NCBI GenBank assembly: GCA_902554765.1
Contig: CACDPY010000001.1
Location: 84,113 to 148,112 of the forward strand
Length of the DNA: 64,000 nucleotides
Direction: 5' to 3'
Origin: an uncultured Pelagibacteraceae bacterium
Lineage (GTDB): Bacteria > Pseudomonadota > Alphaproteobacteria > Pelagibacterales > Pelagibacteraceae
The notes under the pieces were generated by a model. It did not search any database. It had not been told where the DNA came from and worked only from the letters and a program-made list of their open reading frames with translations. A program made the position numbers and the translations under genes. Shown one piece after another: positions 32,828 to 42,507 of this stretch (the first letter of the stretch is position 1; each line of letters starts with the position of its first letter).

Positions 32828-35825
32828 TTAATCTCTTATTCTCCTTATCTAAAAAAACAGGATCAGCAACTGTTACGTTAATATTCTTATTTTCCATCGG
32901 GATCATTAATTTTTGTCCAATCATATTCTTTCCACCTCTAACAACTCCTAGAGCTATAGATTTTTTAAGGTTTGGACTGTAATAACTTGATGTAATATGT
33001 CCCAACATTTCTATAGGTGATTTACTTATATCGGCTACTATTTGTGCTCCTTCTTCTAATACTTCATTAGGATCTTCAGTTAGTAATCCAACAAGCTGCT
33101 TTCTATCTTCTCTAATAGTATCAGATCTATATAAAGATCTTTTTCCAATAAAATCATATTTCTTTTTACTTACAATCCAATCCATCTGTAAATCGATAGG
33201 TGTCATTGTAGCGTCAGTATCTTGGCCAACAATTATAAAACCTTTTTCAGCACGAAGTAAATGCATTGTTTCAGTTCCATAAGGGGTAATATTATAATCA
33301 TTTCCAGCTTCCATACATTTTTCCCAAACAGATTTTCCATAATTTGCCTGAATATTTATTTCATAGCTATGTTCACCGGTGAAACTTATTCTCATAACTC
33401 TACAATTAATTTTTCCAATTTTTGCATTTTTAAATGACATATGTGGAAAATTTTTATCTGAACAATCCAAATCTGGTATAACTTGAGATATAATTTTCTT
33501 ACTATTAGGACCACAAACACTTATTGTAGCAAAATGATCAGTTACAGAAGTTAGATATACATCTAATTCTGGCCACTCAGTTTGAAGATAATCTTCTAAT
33601 TTACCCATAACATTTGCGGCTCCACCCGTCGTAGTTGTCATTATATAATGATTTTCATCTAATCGAGTAGTAACTCCGTCGTCATACACCATGCCATCTT
33701 CATTAAGCATTAGTCCATATCGACATTTACCAACTGCTAGTTTTGACCAGGCATTTGTATAAACACGATTTAAAAATTCAGAGGCATCTGTACCTTGAAT
33801 ATCAATTTTACCAAGCGTGGATGCATCTAATATACCAGCACTTTCTCTAGCAGCTTTACTTTCTCTTTGTACTGCTTGATGCATATCTTCATCATTTTTT
33901 GGATAATACCAAGCTCGTTTCCATTGACCTACATTTTCAAATTCAGCTTTATTATCTGTGTGCCATTCATGTATTGGGGTTTTTCTAAAAACATCAAAAA
34001 ATTCTCGAACATTTCTTCCAACAATTGTTCCAAAAGTTAAAGGAGTGTAGGGTGGTCTAAAAGTTGTTGTTCCAAGTTCACCCATTTTAGCATCGGCTGT
34101 TTCAGAAATAATTCCAAGAGCATGCATATTTCCTAGTTTTCCTTGATCAGTGCCCATTCCAGTCGTTGTGTATCTTTTAACGTGCTCAATTGATCTAAAA
34201 CCCTCTCTCAATGCTAACTTGATATCTTTAGCAGTTGCATCATTTTGAAAATCAACAAAAGATTTTGTTTTACCTAATATTTTATCAGACGGTAAAAGCC
34301 AAATATTTCTTTTTGATTTATTGGTTGAAGATATTATATCTAAGTTTGCATATTCGGTATTCTTGATATTTAAAAAATTTTTTAGAACTTGAGGAACATT
34401 ACTTAAAATTTCATCTAAAGTTAAATCACCATTACATGCACCTATATTTAATTGATCTGAAGGGCAATTATCTGGAATAAATGTTTGATCTTCATCTCTA
34501 AATTTTAATTTTCCACCAGATTGTGTAAATAAGTGAACAGCAGGAGTCCATCCACCTGATATACCAAGACAATCACAAAATAAATTGATTTTGGAACCTA
34601 TAACTTTTTGTCCATCTTTAGACAGTTGCATAATAGAAATTCTATTTATTCGTTTATAACCACTAGTATCTGTTACGGTGAAACCCTTAAAAATTTTTAT
34701 ATTATTTTTTTCTACCTCATAAACTAATTTAGAATCCACTTCTTCTCTGATGTCAATTATTGCCTCAATGTTTATACCTTTTTGAATTAAACTAATTGCA
34801 GTTTCGTAGGCACTATCATTATTTGTAAATAAAATATTTTTTTCACCACAAGCTACTCCAAATAGGTCTGCATATCTCTTGATTGATGATGACAGTAATA
34901 TTCCAGGACGGTCATTATTATCAAATATCATTGGTCTTTCTATTGACCCTGTGGCAGAGATCACTTTTTTTGCTCGTATTTTAAGTAACCTGTGCCTTGT
35001 TTTGTCTTTTCTTTGTTCAATAGGTAAATGATCAGTAAGATTTTCTCGTGCCAACAAAAAGTTGTACCCATGATAAGCAGCTACACTTGTTCTAGTTTTA
35101 ATTTCTAAATTTTTTAATTTTTTAATTTCATTAATTTCTTTTTCTAACCACGATCCTGAATTTTGATTGTTAATTTTAAAATGATCTGAGTTTTGATAAA
35201 TAGTCGATCCTCCGAGATTAGGTTTTTCTTCAACTAAAAGAGTTTTGAAACCATTTTTAGCTGATATTTTTGCAGCAATAATTCCTGAAATACCTGAGCC
35301 AATGATCAAAACATCACAATGAATATACCTGTGTTCGTATACATCGGGATCTGGTTTCGTTGGTGATTTACCTAAACCGGCTGACTTTCTTATAAAATAT
35401 TCATATTTTTCCCAAAAACTTGCTGGCCACATAAAAGTCTTGTAGTAAAAACCTGCAGGCAAGAGAGGAGATAAAAAATTGTTAATACCACCAACATCGA
35501 AATTTACTGTGGGCCAACAATTTTGACTTGAAGCTACTAGGCCCTCATAAATTTCAATTTCTGTAGCTCTTACATTTGGTTCTGTTCTGTCTGAATTGTC
35601 GTGTAGTTGAACAATAGCATTAGGTTCTTCAGAGCCCGCAGTCATAATACCACGTGGTCTATGATATTTAAAGCTCCTTGCAACTAAGTGCACATCATTA
35701 GCCAAGAGTGCAGAAGCTAGTGTATCACCTTGAAAACCATAATAAGTTTTTCCATTGAATTGAAAAGAAATTCTATAAGTTTCATCAATTATTTTTCCTC
35801 TTTTAACTCTTAAATTTTTATTCAT
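32820..35825 (-). CDS. soxA: Sarcosine oxidase alpha subunit
   Basis: 1001 aa; N-term FNGKTYYGFQGDTLASALLAN; FAD/NAD domain VLIIGSGISGIIAAKISAKNGF; C-terminal aminomethyltransferase-like folate domain. Confidence 0.95.
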   Translation of the reverse strand: MNKNLRVKRGKIIDETYRISFQFNGKTYYGFQGDTLASALLANDVHLVARSFKYHRPRGIMTAGSEEPNAIVQLHDNSDRTEPNVRATEIEIYEGLVASSQNCWPTVNFDVGGINNFLSPLLPAGFYYKTFMWPASFWEKYEYFIRKSAGLGKSPTKPDPDVYEHRYIHCDVLIIGSGISGIIAAKISAKNGFKTLLVEEKPNLGGSTIYQNSDHFKINNQNSGSWLEKEINEIKKLKNLEIKTRTSVAAYHGYNFLLARENLTDHLPIEQRKDKTRHRLLKIRAKKVISATGSIERPMIFDNNDRPGILLSSSIKRYADLFGVACGEKNILFTNNDSAYETAISLIQKGINIEAIIDIREEVDSKLVYEVEKNNIKIFKGFTVTDTSGYKRINRISIMQLSKDGQKVIGSKINLFCDCLGISGGWTPAVHLFTQSGGKLKFRDEDQTFIPDNCPSDQLNIGACNGDLTLDEILSNVPQVLKNFLNIKNTEYANLDIISSTNKSKRNIWLLPSDKILGKTKSFVDFQNDATAKDIKLALREGFRSIEHVKRYTTTGMGTDQGKLGNMHALGIISETADAKMGELGTTTFRPPYTPLTFGTIVGRNVREFFDVFRKTPIHEWHTDNKAEFENVGQWKRAWYYPKNDEDMHQAVQRESKAARESAGILDASTLGKIDIQGTDASEFLNRVYTNAWSKLAVGKCRYGLMLNEDGMVYDDGVTTRLDENHYIMTTTTGGAANVMGKLEDYLQTEWPELDVYLTSVTDHFATISVCGPNSKKIISQVIPDLDCSDKNFPHMSFKNAKIGKINCRVMRISFTGEHSYEINIQANYGKSVWEKCMEAGNDYNITPYGTETMHLLRAEKGFIIVGQDTDATMTPIDLQMDWIVSKKKYDFIGKRSLYRSDTIREDRKQLVGLLTEDPNEVLEEGAQIVADISKSPIEMLGHITSSYYSPNLKKSIALGVVRGGKNMIGQKLMIPMENKNINVTVADPVFLDKENKRLNA

Positions 35826-35828
35826 TTT

Positions 35829-36104
35829 TTAATATGTTGGTGGTTTTTCATCCATTTTATAAACAGCTTTTATTTCGTCATTTGACGTATCGCGAACCAG
35901 ATTGAACCACTTTCTACATCCATGAATATGATTCCATCTTTCAAATTGAACTCCTTTGATATTTTTTCTCATAAAAAGATACTCCGCCCATTCATCATCA
36001 CTTAATTCGGTAGGTTGTTTTGGTCTTATTATATGCGCTTCGCCACCTGCTTTGAATTCACTTTGATCACGTTCACCGCAAAAAGGACAGTTTATTATAA
36101 ACAT
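35829..36104 (-). CDS. soxD: Sarcosine oxidase delta subunit
   Basis: INCPFCGERDQSEFKAGGEAHI...FMRKNIKGVQFERWNHIHGCRKWFNLVRDT. Confidence 0.95.
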   Translation of the reverse strand: MFIINCPFCGERDQSEFKAGGEAHIIRPKQPTELSDDEWAEYLFMRKNIKGVQFERWNHIHGCRKWFNLVRDTSNDEIKAVYKMDEKPPTY

Positions 36105-37357
36105 TAATGTGCCACTGCTGCTGCACCATGTTCATCAACAAGGTCACCACTTATAAATCGGTTAATATTAAAAGCAGCATTAAGTTTATGAGGTTCATCA
36201 TTCGCAATGGTATGTGCAAACAAATCACCTGATCCAGGTGTTGCTTTAAATCCACCGGTTCCCCATCCACAATTAAAATACAAACCTTTAATAGATGTTT
36301 TACTTATTATTGGGCTAGCATCAGGGCAAATGTCTACGATACCTCCCCATTGTCTTAACATTCTCATACGACTAAATATAGGATACAATTCAAGTATTGC
36401 ATTTAATGTACCCTCTACAATTTCATGGCTACCTTTTTGTGAATAAGAAATATAATCATCAGTACCAGCACCAATTACCAGTTCACCTTTATCAGACTGA
36501 CTTACGTATGCATGTACAGCGTTTGACATTACTACTGTATCAATAATTGGTTTTACTGGTTCAGATACTAAAGCCTGTAATGGTTTGCTTTCTAAAGGCA
36601 GTCTAAGACCTGCCATATCAGCAATTACACTAGAATGACCAGCCGCAACAACACCTATCTTGTTAGTCTTAATAAAACCTTTTGTTGTTTCGATACCATC
36701 AACTTTATCACCATTTCTTTTAATACCTTTTACCTCACAATTTTGAATTATATCAACACCCATTGAATCTGCACCTCTCGCATAACCCCAAGCTACAGCA
36801 TCATGTCTAGCTGTACCTGCTCTTTTTTGTAAAGTTCCACCTAAAACTGGATAACGAATATAAGGAGAGGTATTTATTATTGGGCAAAATTTTTTAACTT
36901 GATCTGTGTTCAGATAAACCGCATCAATTCCATTTAATCTATTTGCGTGAGTTCTTCTTTTTAAATCTCTGACATCTTGAAGATTATGCGCAAGATTCAT
37001 AACACCTCTTTGACTAAACATTACATTATAATTTAGTTCTTGAGATAAATTTTCCCAAATTTTTAATGCATGATCATAAAGTCCAGCACTTGCATCCCAT
37101 AAGTAGTTTGATCTTATAATTGTTGTATTTCTTCCTGTATTACCACCACCGATCCATCCTTTTTCTATTACAGCAATATTTTTCATATTGTGTTTTTTTG
37201 CTAAGTAATAAGCCGTTGCTAGACCATGACCACCACCACCTACGATGACTGCTTCATATTCTTTTTTAGGCTCAGGGTCTTTCCAAGCTTTACCCCAATT
37301 TTCATGATGTGAAAAAGCATTTTTAATTAATGATAAAAATGAATATTTATTGCTCAT
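36104..37357 (-). CDS. soxB: Sarcosine oxidase beta subunit
   Basis: FAD-binding [52 protein letters not shown]. Confidence 0.95.
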   Translation of the reverse strand: MSNKYSFLSLIKNAFSHHENWGKAWKDPEPKKEYEAVIVGGGGHGLATAYYLAKKHNMKNIAVIEKGWIGGGNTGRNTTIIRSNYLWDASAGLYDHALKIWENLSQELNYNVMFSQRGVMNLAHNLQDVRDLKRRTHANRLNGIDAVYLNTDQVKKFCPIINTSPYIRYPVLGGTLQKRAGTARHDAVAWGYARGADSMGVDIIQNCEVKGIKRNGDKVDGIETTKGFIKTNKIGVVAAGHSSVIADMAGLRLPLESKPLQALVSEPVKPIIDTVVMSNAVHAYVSQSDKGELVIGAGTDDYISYSQKGSHEIVEGTLNAILELYPIFSRMRMLRQWGGIVDICPDASPIISKTSIKGLYFNCGWGTGGFKATPGSGDLFAHTIANDEPHKLNAAFNINRFISGDLVDEHGAAAVAH

Positions 37358-37497
37358 AAATCAAAAGAATTAAAACATTAAAATACAATTATCAACCACA
37401 AAGAATTTAATTAAGAAGGGATTTATCCAGTAAAAATTGGTTATAGATTGGTCAAAAAGTCTTACTTTATGTGCAAGGGATTTTAAAATTGATTATT

Positions 37498-38232
37498 TTA
37501 TAATTTTGAAAATGGCATCCATATTTCTTTATCACAAAAAATAAGAGATGGACCACAAACACTCACAAGATAGTATCCATGATTTTCTAAAAAAGTAACA
37601 GCTTCTATATTTTTATAATTTAGAACTGAATAATTATCTTCATTTTTCCCTAAAAAAATCTCAACACAAATTAGTGGGATTTTATAATTGATATTTTTAA
37701 GTTCCAAAACTAATTTTTCTTCAGCTCCCTCTATATCCATATTCAAAAAAAAAGGTTTAGAAAATTTTTTTTCACAAGCTGTTAAAACTTCAGAAAGTTT
37801 GATCGTTTTAGCTTCATAATAAGATAAATTTTTTTTATCTATATCAGGTAAAGCAGTTTCATTTGCTGCATTTTTTTCTTTAAAATAAATCTTTATTTTT
37901 TCTTCAGAGTATTCGTTTGTAACTATGGCAGAATTGATTACAAAATCCCTTGGTCTTATTCTATGCCAATTTTTAGTTTTATCAGTGCTTGGTTCAACAA
38001 TTACCCCACACCAATTTTGCTGATATAATTTATATGTATTGCTATATAAGATTGGATTAAAACCACCTATATCAATGTAGTGTTGTTTTATTCTGTGTTT
38101 GGAAGCTATTCTTTGAATAATATTAATGATTATTTTTTCTTCTCCAAGCTGAGAAAAGTCAAAATTTGGTCTTTTCCAAGACTTAATTAAACTTAAAATT
38201 TTTGATGTAACATAATCTTTTATTAATGACAT
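37498..38232 (-). CDS. FkbM-type SAM-dependent methyltransferase
   Basis: YIDIGGFNPILYSNTYKLYQQNWCGVIVEPS; FFLNMDIEGAEEKLVLEL. Confidence 0.8.
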   Translation of the reverse strand: MSLIKDYVTSKILSLIKSWKRPNFDFSQLGEEKIIINIIQRIASKHRIKQHYIDIGGFNPILYSNTYKLYQQNWCGVIVEPSTDKTKNWHRIRPRDFVINSAIVTNEYSEEKIKIYFKEKNAANETALPDIDKKNLSYYEAKTIKLSEVLTACEKKFSKPFFLNMDIEGAEEKLVLELKNINYKIPLICVEIFLGKNEDNYSVLNYKNIEAVTFLENHGYYLVSVCGPSLIFCDKEIWMPFSKL

Positions 38233-38298
38233 ATACTATTATAATTTAAACATCTTTTATCTAAATTGATACATGATATATAATCATATTTGATAAAT

Positions 38299-38390
38299 GG
38301 AAGAGTGGGTGAGAGGCTTAAACCAGTCGTTTGCTAAATGACCGTGCGAGGAAACTTGTACCGAGGGTTCGAATCCCTCCTCTTCCGCCA
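38299..38390 (+). tRNA. tRNA-Ser (anticodon GCU), CCA encoded
   Basis: GGAAGAG/CTCTTCC acceptor pairing, long variable arm, anticodon loop TTGCTAA with GTCGT/ATGAC stem, GGTTCGAATCC T-arm, CCA end. Confidence 0.95.
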
Positions 38391-38393
38391 CAA

Positions 38394-40616
38394 TTAATAC
38401 AGTGGATCGTTTTTAAAAAAATCTTTCATCTGTATTGGTTTTTGCTCTAATATATATCTATAAACGTTATAATTCTCTAAAACTCTTTGAACATAATTTC
38501 TTGTTTCTTTAAATTTAATTAGTTCAATCCAATCAACATAATTAATTTGATTTTTCTGAGGATTCTTATTTATTTTTTTCCAATATCTTACTCTCTTAGG
38601 GCCAGCATTGTAAGCTGCAATAGCAAAAGGGTAAGCACCTTCGTATTCAAGAATTAACCCAGCAATATAATGAGAACCTAAATTTATATTATATTCAGGG
38701 TCAGTAGTTAATCTTGATTTTGAGTATGGAAGTTTTGCCTGTTTAGCAACTAATTTTGCAGTGTAAGGCATAAGTTGCATTAATCCTTTTGCACCTGCAT
38801 GACTGTTCGCACTTAAGTCAAATTCACTCTCTTGTCTTATTAAAGATAATATAAAAGCATTTTCAGGGATTTTTCTACCATTAACATATTTAGGTGTACC
38901 AATTATTGGATAATTATATTTATTATGAAATCTTTTTTCATATGAGGCTAATTTAGAAATTTGGATTGCAAAATCGAAACGATCAATATTAGTTGCAAGT
39001 TCAGCTGCTAAAATTTCACTACCACTATTGATATTGTCATTAGCTAAATGTCTAAGTATATGTTTTGTATATTTGTCTTCATCAAGTTCATCTAATAGAT
39101 AAATTAATTTAACAATTTCTTTTTTAAAAAAATAATCACGATATTCTTTTTCTACTTTTATATCTTTTGAAAGTTCAAAAGTATTATTTTTATCTAATTC
39201 CATAAAAGCTAATTGCCCGTAGTAAGTTGTTAGATAATTTGAAGCCTCTTTAAACCATTTAATTGATAAATCTTGATCACCTAGTTTTTTATAAGTTCTA
39301 CCAAGCCAATAAGCTCCTCGAGCAACACTGATTGGATATCCAACGTTACTATAAAAATTCTCAAAATGATCTTTGGCTAATAAAGGATCCTCTAAAAAAC
39401 TTAAAGCTATCCATCCACTCATCCATTCAGCTGCAGCAAATTCAGGTCCTTCTGTCATCGCATGGTTACTTGATATTTTATATGCTAATTCGTATTTTTT
39501 TTTATATATCAATGACCTCGAAATTATTTCTCTTTCTATCCACCATTTATCAGGGCGTACTAAGTAATCTTTTGTATTTTTAATCTTTAATAAGATTTCA
39601 ACGGAACTATCAACTCTACCACGTTTTCTTCTCCACTTTAATCTATCATAATTCAATCCAGCATCATTTTTGAATTTGGCTGGTACCTTTGATATAGCTG
39701 TATCAACACCATAAGATTTACTCATTAATAACTGTCTAGCATTATATAAAAGTTCATAATCCTTAGGCAGATATCTTAATAATCTTTTTAAATCCCAATA
39801 TTTGTTGTTCCAAGCAAGATAGTCGGCACGTTTTATATAATCGTCAGCATTTAGAAATTTCTTAAATTTTTTTCTATAAAATCTCAATTCTGATTTTGTG
39901 AGATCTGCTGTAATCCATCCATCTTTTATAAATTTAGTTCCTTTTTCGATCTCACCAGTTAAAATATAACTTTCACCTAATATCATTTTACCAAAACCGC
40001 TTAGTGGTTCAGACGAGGCAAATGAATTTATAATTTTTTTTGGAGAGATTTTATCTGTCGATAATTTATGTTCTGCTAAATATTTTACTCTACCAATCCT
40101 AGGATAATTTTCATTTTTATCAATAAATGTCTTATATTCATAATATGATGCCTGATTTCCTTTTGTGATTAAGTGTCTCCATTGAATAAAATTATATATT
40201 GATTTATCTTTTGCTTTGTTAGCAATCTTAAGAGCGTTTATCCATTTTCGTTTTTTCATCTCTGAAATAGCTTTATCAGCTAGATTAAAATCTTTTTTAC
40301 TATAATATTTTGAAATTTTTACATCAGCTGTTTTTTTAGATCCCGAAATTTCAGAACCTGAAATTAAAGGTTTCTTTTTTGGTAATATAAATTCATTCTT
40401 TTTGTCTTTCTTAACAACAATTTTTTTTTCAATTTTTTTAGTTTCAGACTGTTTAATTGGTTTTGGTAAAGGTCTTAAAATATCAATTAATAATTTTTTT
40501 TGGGTATCTTGTTTTGATTGAAATGGTTTTTTAGGAGGAATAATATCAGAAAGACAAATACTATTGATGCCAATTAAGTTAAACAAAACTATAAAAAATA
40601 CTATTTTTTTTGACAT
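38394..40616 (-). CDS. slt: Soluble lytic murein transglycosylase (SLT family); start set at MSKKIVFF
   Basis: RQESEFDLSANSHAGAKGLMQLMPYTAKLVAKQ; AIAAYNAGPKRVRYW; TPR-like alpha-helical N-terminal region. Confidence 0.9.
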   Translation of the reverse strand: MSKKIVFFIVLFNLIGINSICLSDIIPPKKPFQSKQDTQKKLLIDILRPLPKPIKQSETKKIEKKIVVKKDKKNEFILPKKKPLISGSEISGSKKTADVKISKYYSKKDFNLADKAISEMKKRKWINALKIANKAKDKSIYNFIQWRHLITKGNQASYYEYKTFIDKNENYPRIGRVKYLAEHKLSTDKISPKKIINSFASSEPLSGFGKMILGESYILTGEIEKGTKFIKDGWITADLTKSELRFYRKKFKKFLNADDYIKRADYLAWNNKYWDLKRLLRYLPKDYELLYNARQLLMSKSYGVDTAISKVPAKFKNDAGLNYDRLKWRRKRGRVDSSVEILLKIKNTKDYLVRPDKWWIEREIISRSLIYKKKYELAYKISSNHAMTEGPEFAAAEWMSGWIALSFLEDPLLAKDHFENFYSNVGYPISVARGAYWLGRTYKKLGDQDLSIKWFKEASNYLTTYYGQLAFMELDKNNTFELSKDIKVEKEYRDYFFKKEIVKLIYLLDELDEDKYTKHILRHLANDNINSGSEILAAELATNIDRFDFAIQISKLASYEKRFHNKYNYPIIGTPKYVNGRKIPENAFILSLIRQESEFDLSANSHAGAKGLMQLMPYTAKLVAKQAKLPYSKSRLTTDPEYNINLGSHYIAGLILEYEGAYPFAIAAYNAGPKRVRYWKKINKNPQKNQINYVDWIELIKFKETRNYVQRVLENYNVYRYILEQKPIQMKDFFKNDPLY

Positions 40617-40658
40617 AATCTTTACTATATGAATCAACAATCTATGTTATAAGTATTT

Positions 40659-41540
40659 ATGTTTAAAGGTTCAAATGTTGCTTTAGTTACTCCATTTAAA
40701 AATGATAAACTTGATGATGATACTTATATCAAGTTGATACATTTTCACATTAAAAATGGTACAAATGGTTTAGTTCCAGCTGGAACGACTGGAGAGTCAC
40801 CAACTTTGAGCCATGATGAGCATGAAAGAGTTATAGAGCTCTGTGTCAAAGAAAGTAATAATCAAATACCCGTATTTGCAGGTACTGGATCAAATTCAAC
40901 AGAAGAAGCCATTTCTTTGACAACTCATGCAGAAAAAATTGGAGCTAATGGGGCACTCATAGTGACACCTTATTATAATAAGCCAACTCAAGAGGGTCTT
41001 TATCAACATTATAAAGCTATAAATGACAAATGTGGGATTCCAATATTAATCTATAACATTCCTGGAAGATCTGTAATTGACATGTCTGTTGATACAATGG
41101 CTAGATTATATGAACTCAAAAATATCATTGGTGTTAAAGATGCTACAGGTGATCTTAATAGAGTTGATGAAACTTTAAAAAAATTAGGAAAAGATTTTAT
41201 TCAACTTACAGGAAATGATGATAACGCGCTAGAATTTAATAAAAGAGGTGGTGTTGGGGCGATTAGTGTAACAGCTAATATTGCACCAAAACTTTGTTCT
41301 GATTTCCAAAAATTTTCTATTATGAGGGATGAAAAATCAAAATTAGAAGCTGATAAACTTGATAAAATTTTACAACCAGTTCATCATTCAATGTTTGTTG
41401 AGAGCAATCCTAGTCCAGTAAAATATGCTGCTAAATTATTAGATCTCTGCCAAGATGATGTCAGATTACCTTTAGTTAAAGTAACAGATCCGACAAAAGA
41501 AGTAATTAGAAAAGCTCTACAATCTGCAAAATTGATTTAA
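40659..41540 (+). CDS. dapA: 4-hydroxy-tetrahydrodipicolinate synthase
   Basis: [38 protein letters not shown]. Confidence 0.97.
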   Translation: MFKGSNVALVTPFKNDKLDDDTYIKLIHFHIKNGTNGLVPAGTTGESPTLSHDEHERVIELCVKESNNQIPVFAGTGSNSTEEAISLTTHAEKIGANGALIVTPYYNKPTQEGLYQHYKAINDKCGIPILIYNIPGRSVIDMSVDTMARLYELKNIIGVKDATGDLNRVDETLKKLGKDFIQLTGNDDNALEFNKRGGVGAISVTANIAPKLCSDFQKFSIMRDEKSKLEADKLDKILQPVHHSMFVESNPSPVKYAAKLLDLCQDDVRLPLVKVTDPTKEVIRKALQSAKLI

Positions 41541-42010
41541 TGAATAATAAAACCAATTCTGGTTTAAAAATAATTTGCTTAAATCGTAAAGCTAGTTTTA
41601 ATTATTTTTTTGAAGATTTATTAGAAGCTGGCATAGTTCTTAAAGGTTCTGAAATAAAATCAATAAGAAATGGAAAGGTAAATATTGCAGACTCTTATGC
41701 TGTAGAAAAAAATGGAGAAATAGTTTTAATAAACTCACATATAGCTTCTTATAAACAAGCAAGTTTTTCAAATCACAAACCTATGGATGAAAGAAAACTT
41801 CTTCTCAACAAAAAGGAAATTAATAAACTCATTGGTAAAATGCAAAGAGATGGTTTTACAATTGTACCAACTAAAATGTACTTTAAAAAAGGAAAAGCAA
41901 AAATTGAACTCGCTGTTGCTAAAGGGAAAAAACAATATGATAAAAGAGCAGTTAAAAAAAATAGAGACTGGAATCGTGATAGAGCAAGATACATTAGAAA
42001 AACAAGCTGA
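41540..42010 (+). CDS. smpB: SsrA-binding protein SmpB
   Basis: [50 protein letters not shown]. Confidence 0.97.
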   Translation: MNNKTNSGLKIICLNRKASFNYFFEDLLEAGIVLKGSEIKSIRNGKVNIADSYAVEKNGEIVLINSHIASYKQASFSNHKPMDERKLLLNKKEINKLIGKMQRDGFTIVPTKMYFKKGKAKIELAVAKGKKQYDKRAVKKNRDWNRDRARYIRKTS

Positions 42011-42488
42011 GTCTATATATTTAGGTATAGGCTCAAATTTAGGTCATAAAAAAAGAAATATTGAAAAAGCAAAATTTGAATTAATTCAAAATAATATAGA
42101 AATATTAGAATCCTCAAGTTTTTATGAGAGTATTTCATGGCCAAATCCAAAAAATCCAAAATTCTTTAATATAGTATTAAAAATTAAAAGTAATTTAGAT
42201 CCAAAAGGATTGCTTAAGATATGCAAAGAAATTGAGAAAAAATTAGGTAGAAAAAAAACCCCAAAAAATTCACCTAGAGTGTGTGATATCGATATATTAG
42301 ATTTTAAAAGAAAAAAAATTTCAAGAGAAATTATTTTGCCTCATCCAAGAATGCATATTAGAAATTTTGTACTCTTACCATTATTTGAGATAAATAAAGA
42401 TTGGAAACACCCAATTACTAAGGAACACATTAAAAGGCTTATGTTATTATTATCAAATAGAGACATTACAACTATTAAACAAATTTAA
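41976..42488 (+). CDS. folK: HPPK (2-amino-4-hydroxy-6-hydroxymethyldihydropteridine diphosphokinase); probable GTG start inside smpB
   Basis: [44 protein letters not shown]. Confidence 0.9.
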   Translation: MIEQDTLEKQAESIYLGIGSNLGHKKRNIEKAKFELIQNNIEILESSSFYESISWPNPKNPKFFNIVLKIKSNLDPKGLLKICKEIEKKLGRKKTPKNSPRVCDIDILDFKRKKISREIILPHPRMHIRNFVLLPLFEINKDWKHPITKEHIKRLMLLLSNRDITTIKQI

Positions 42489-42507
42489 ATTAATGATATA
42501 ATAAGAC

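Noticed and set aside
37358-37497. Glycine riboswitch upstream of sox
   Set aside because: No glycine-riboswitch core motif seen on either strand by eye; only weak repeats
39332-39583. Two + strand ORFs inside slt (39332-39583 and 39373-39567)
   Set aside because: Antisense to the lytic transglycosylase; no motif
41787-41975. 5' extension of the folK ORF overlapping smpB
   Set aside because: Lys-rich out-of-frame read of smpB; HPPK homology begins near the GTG at 41976
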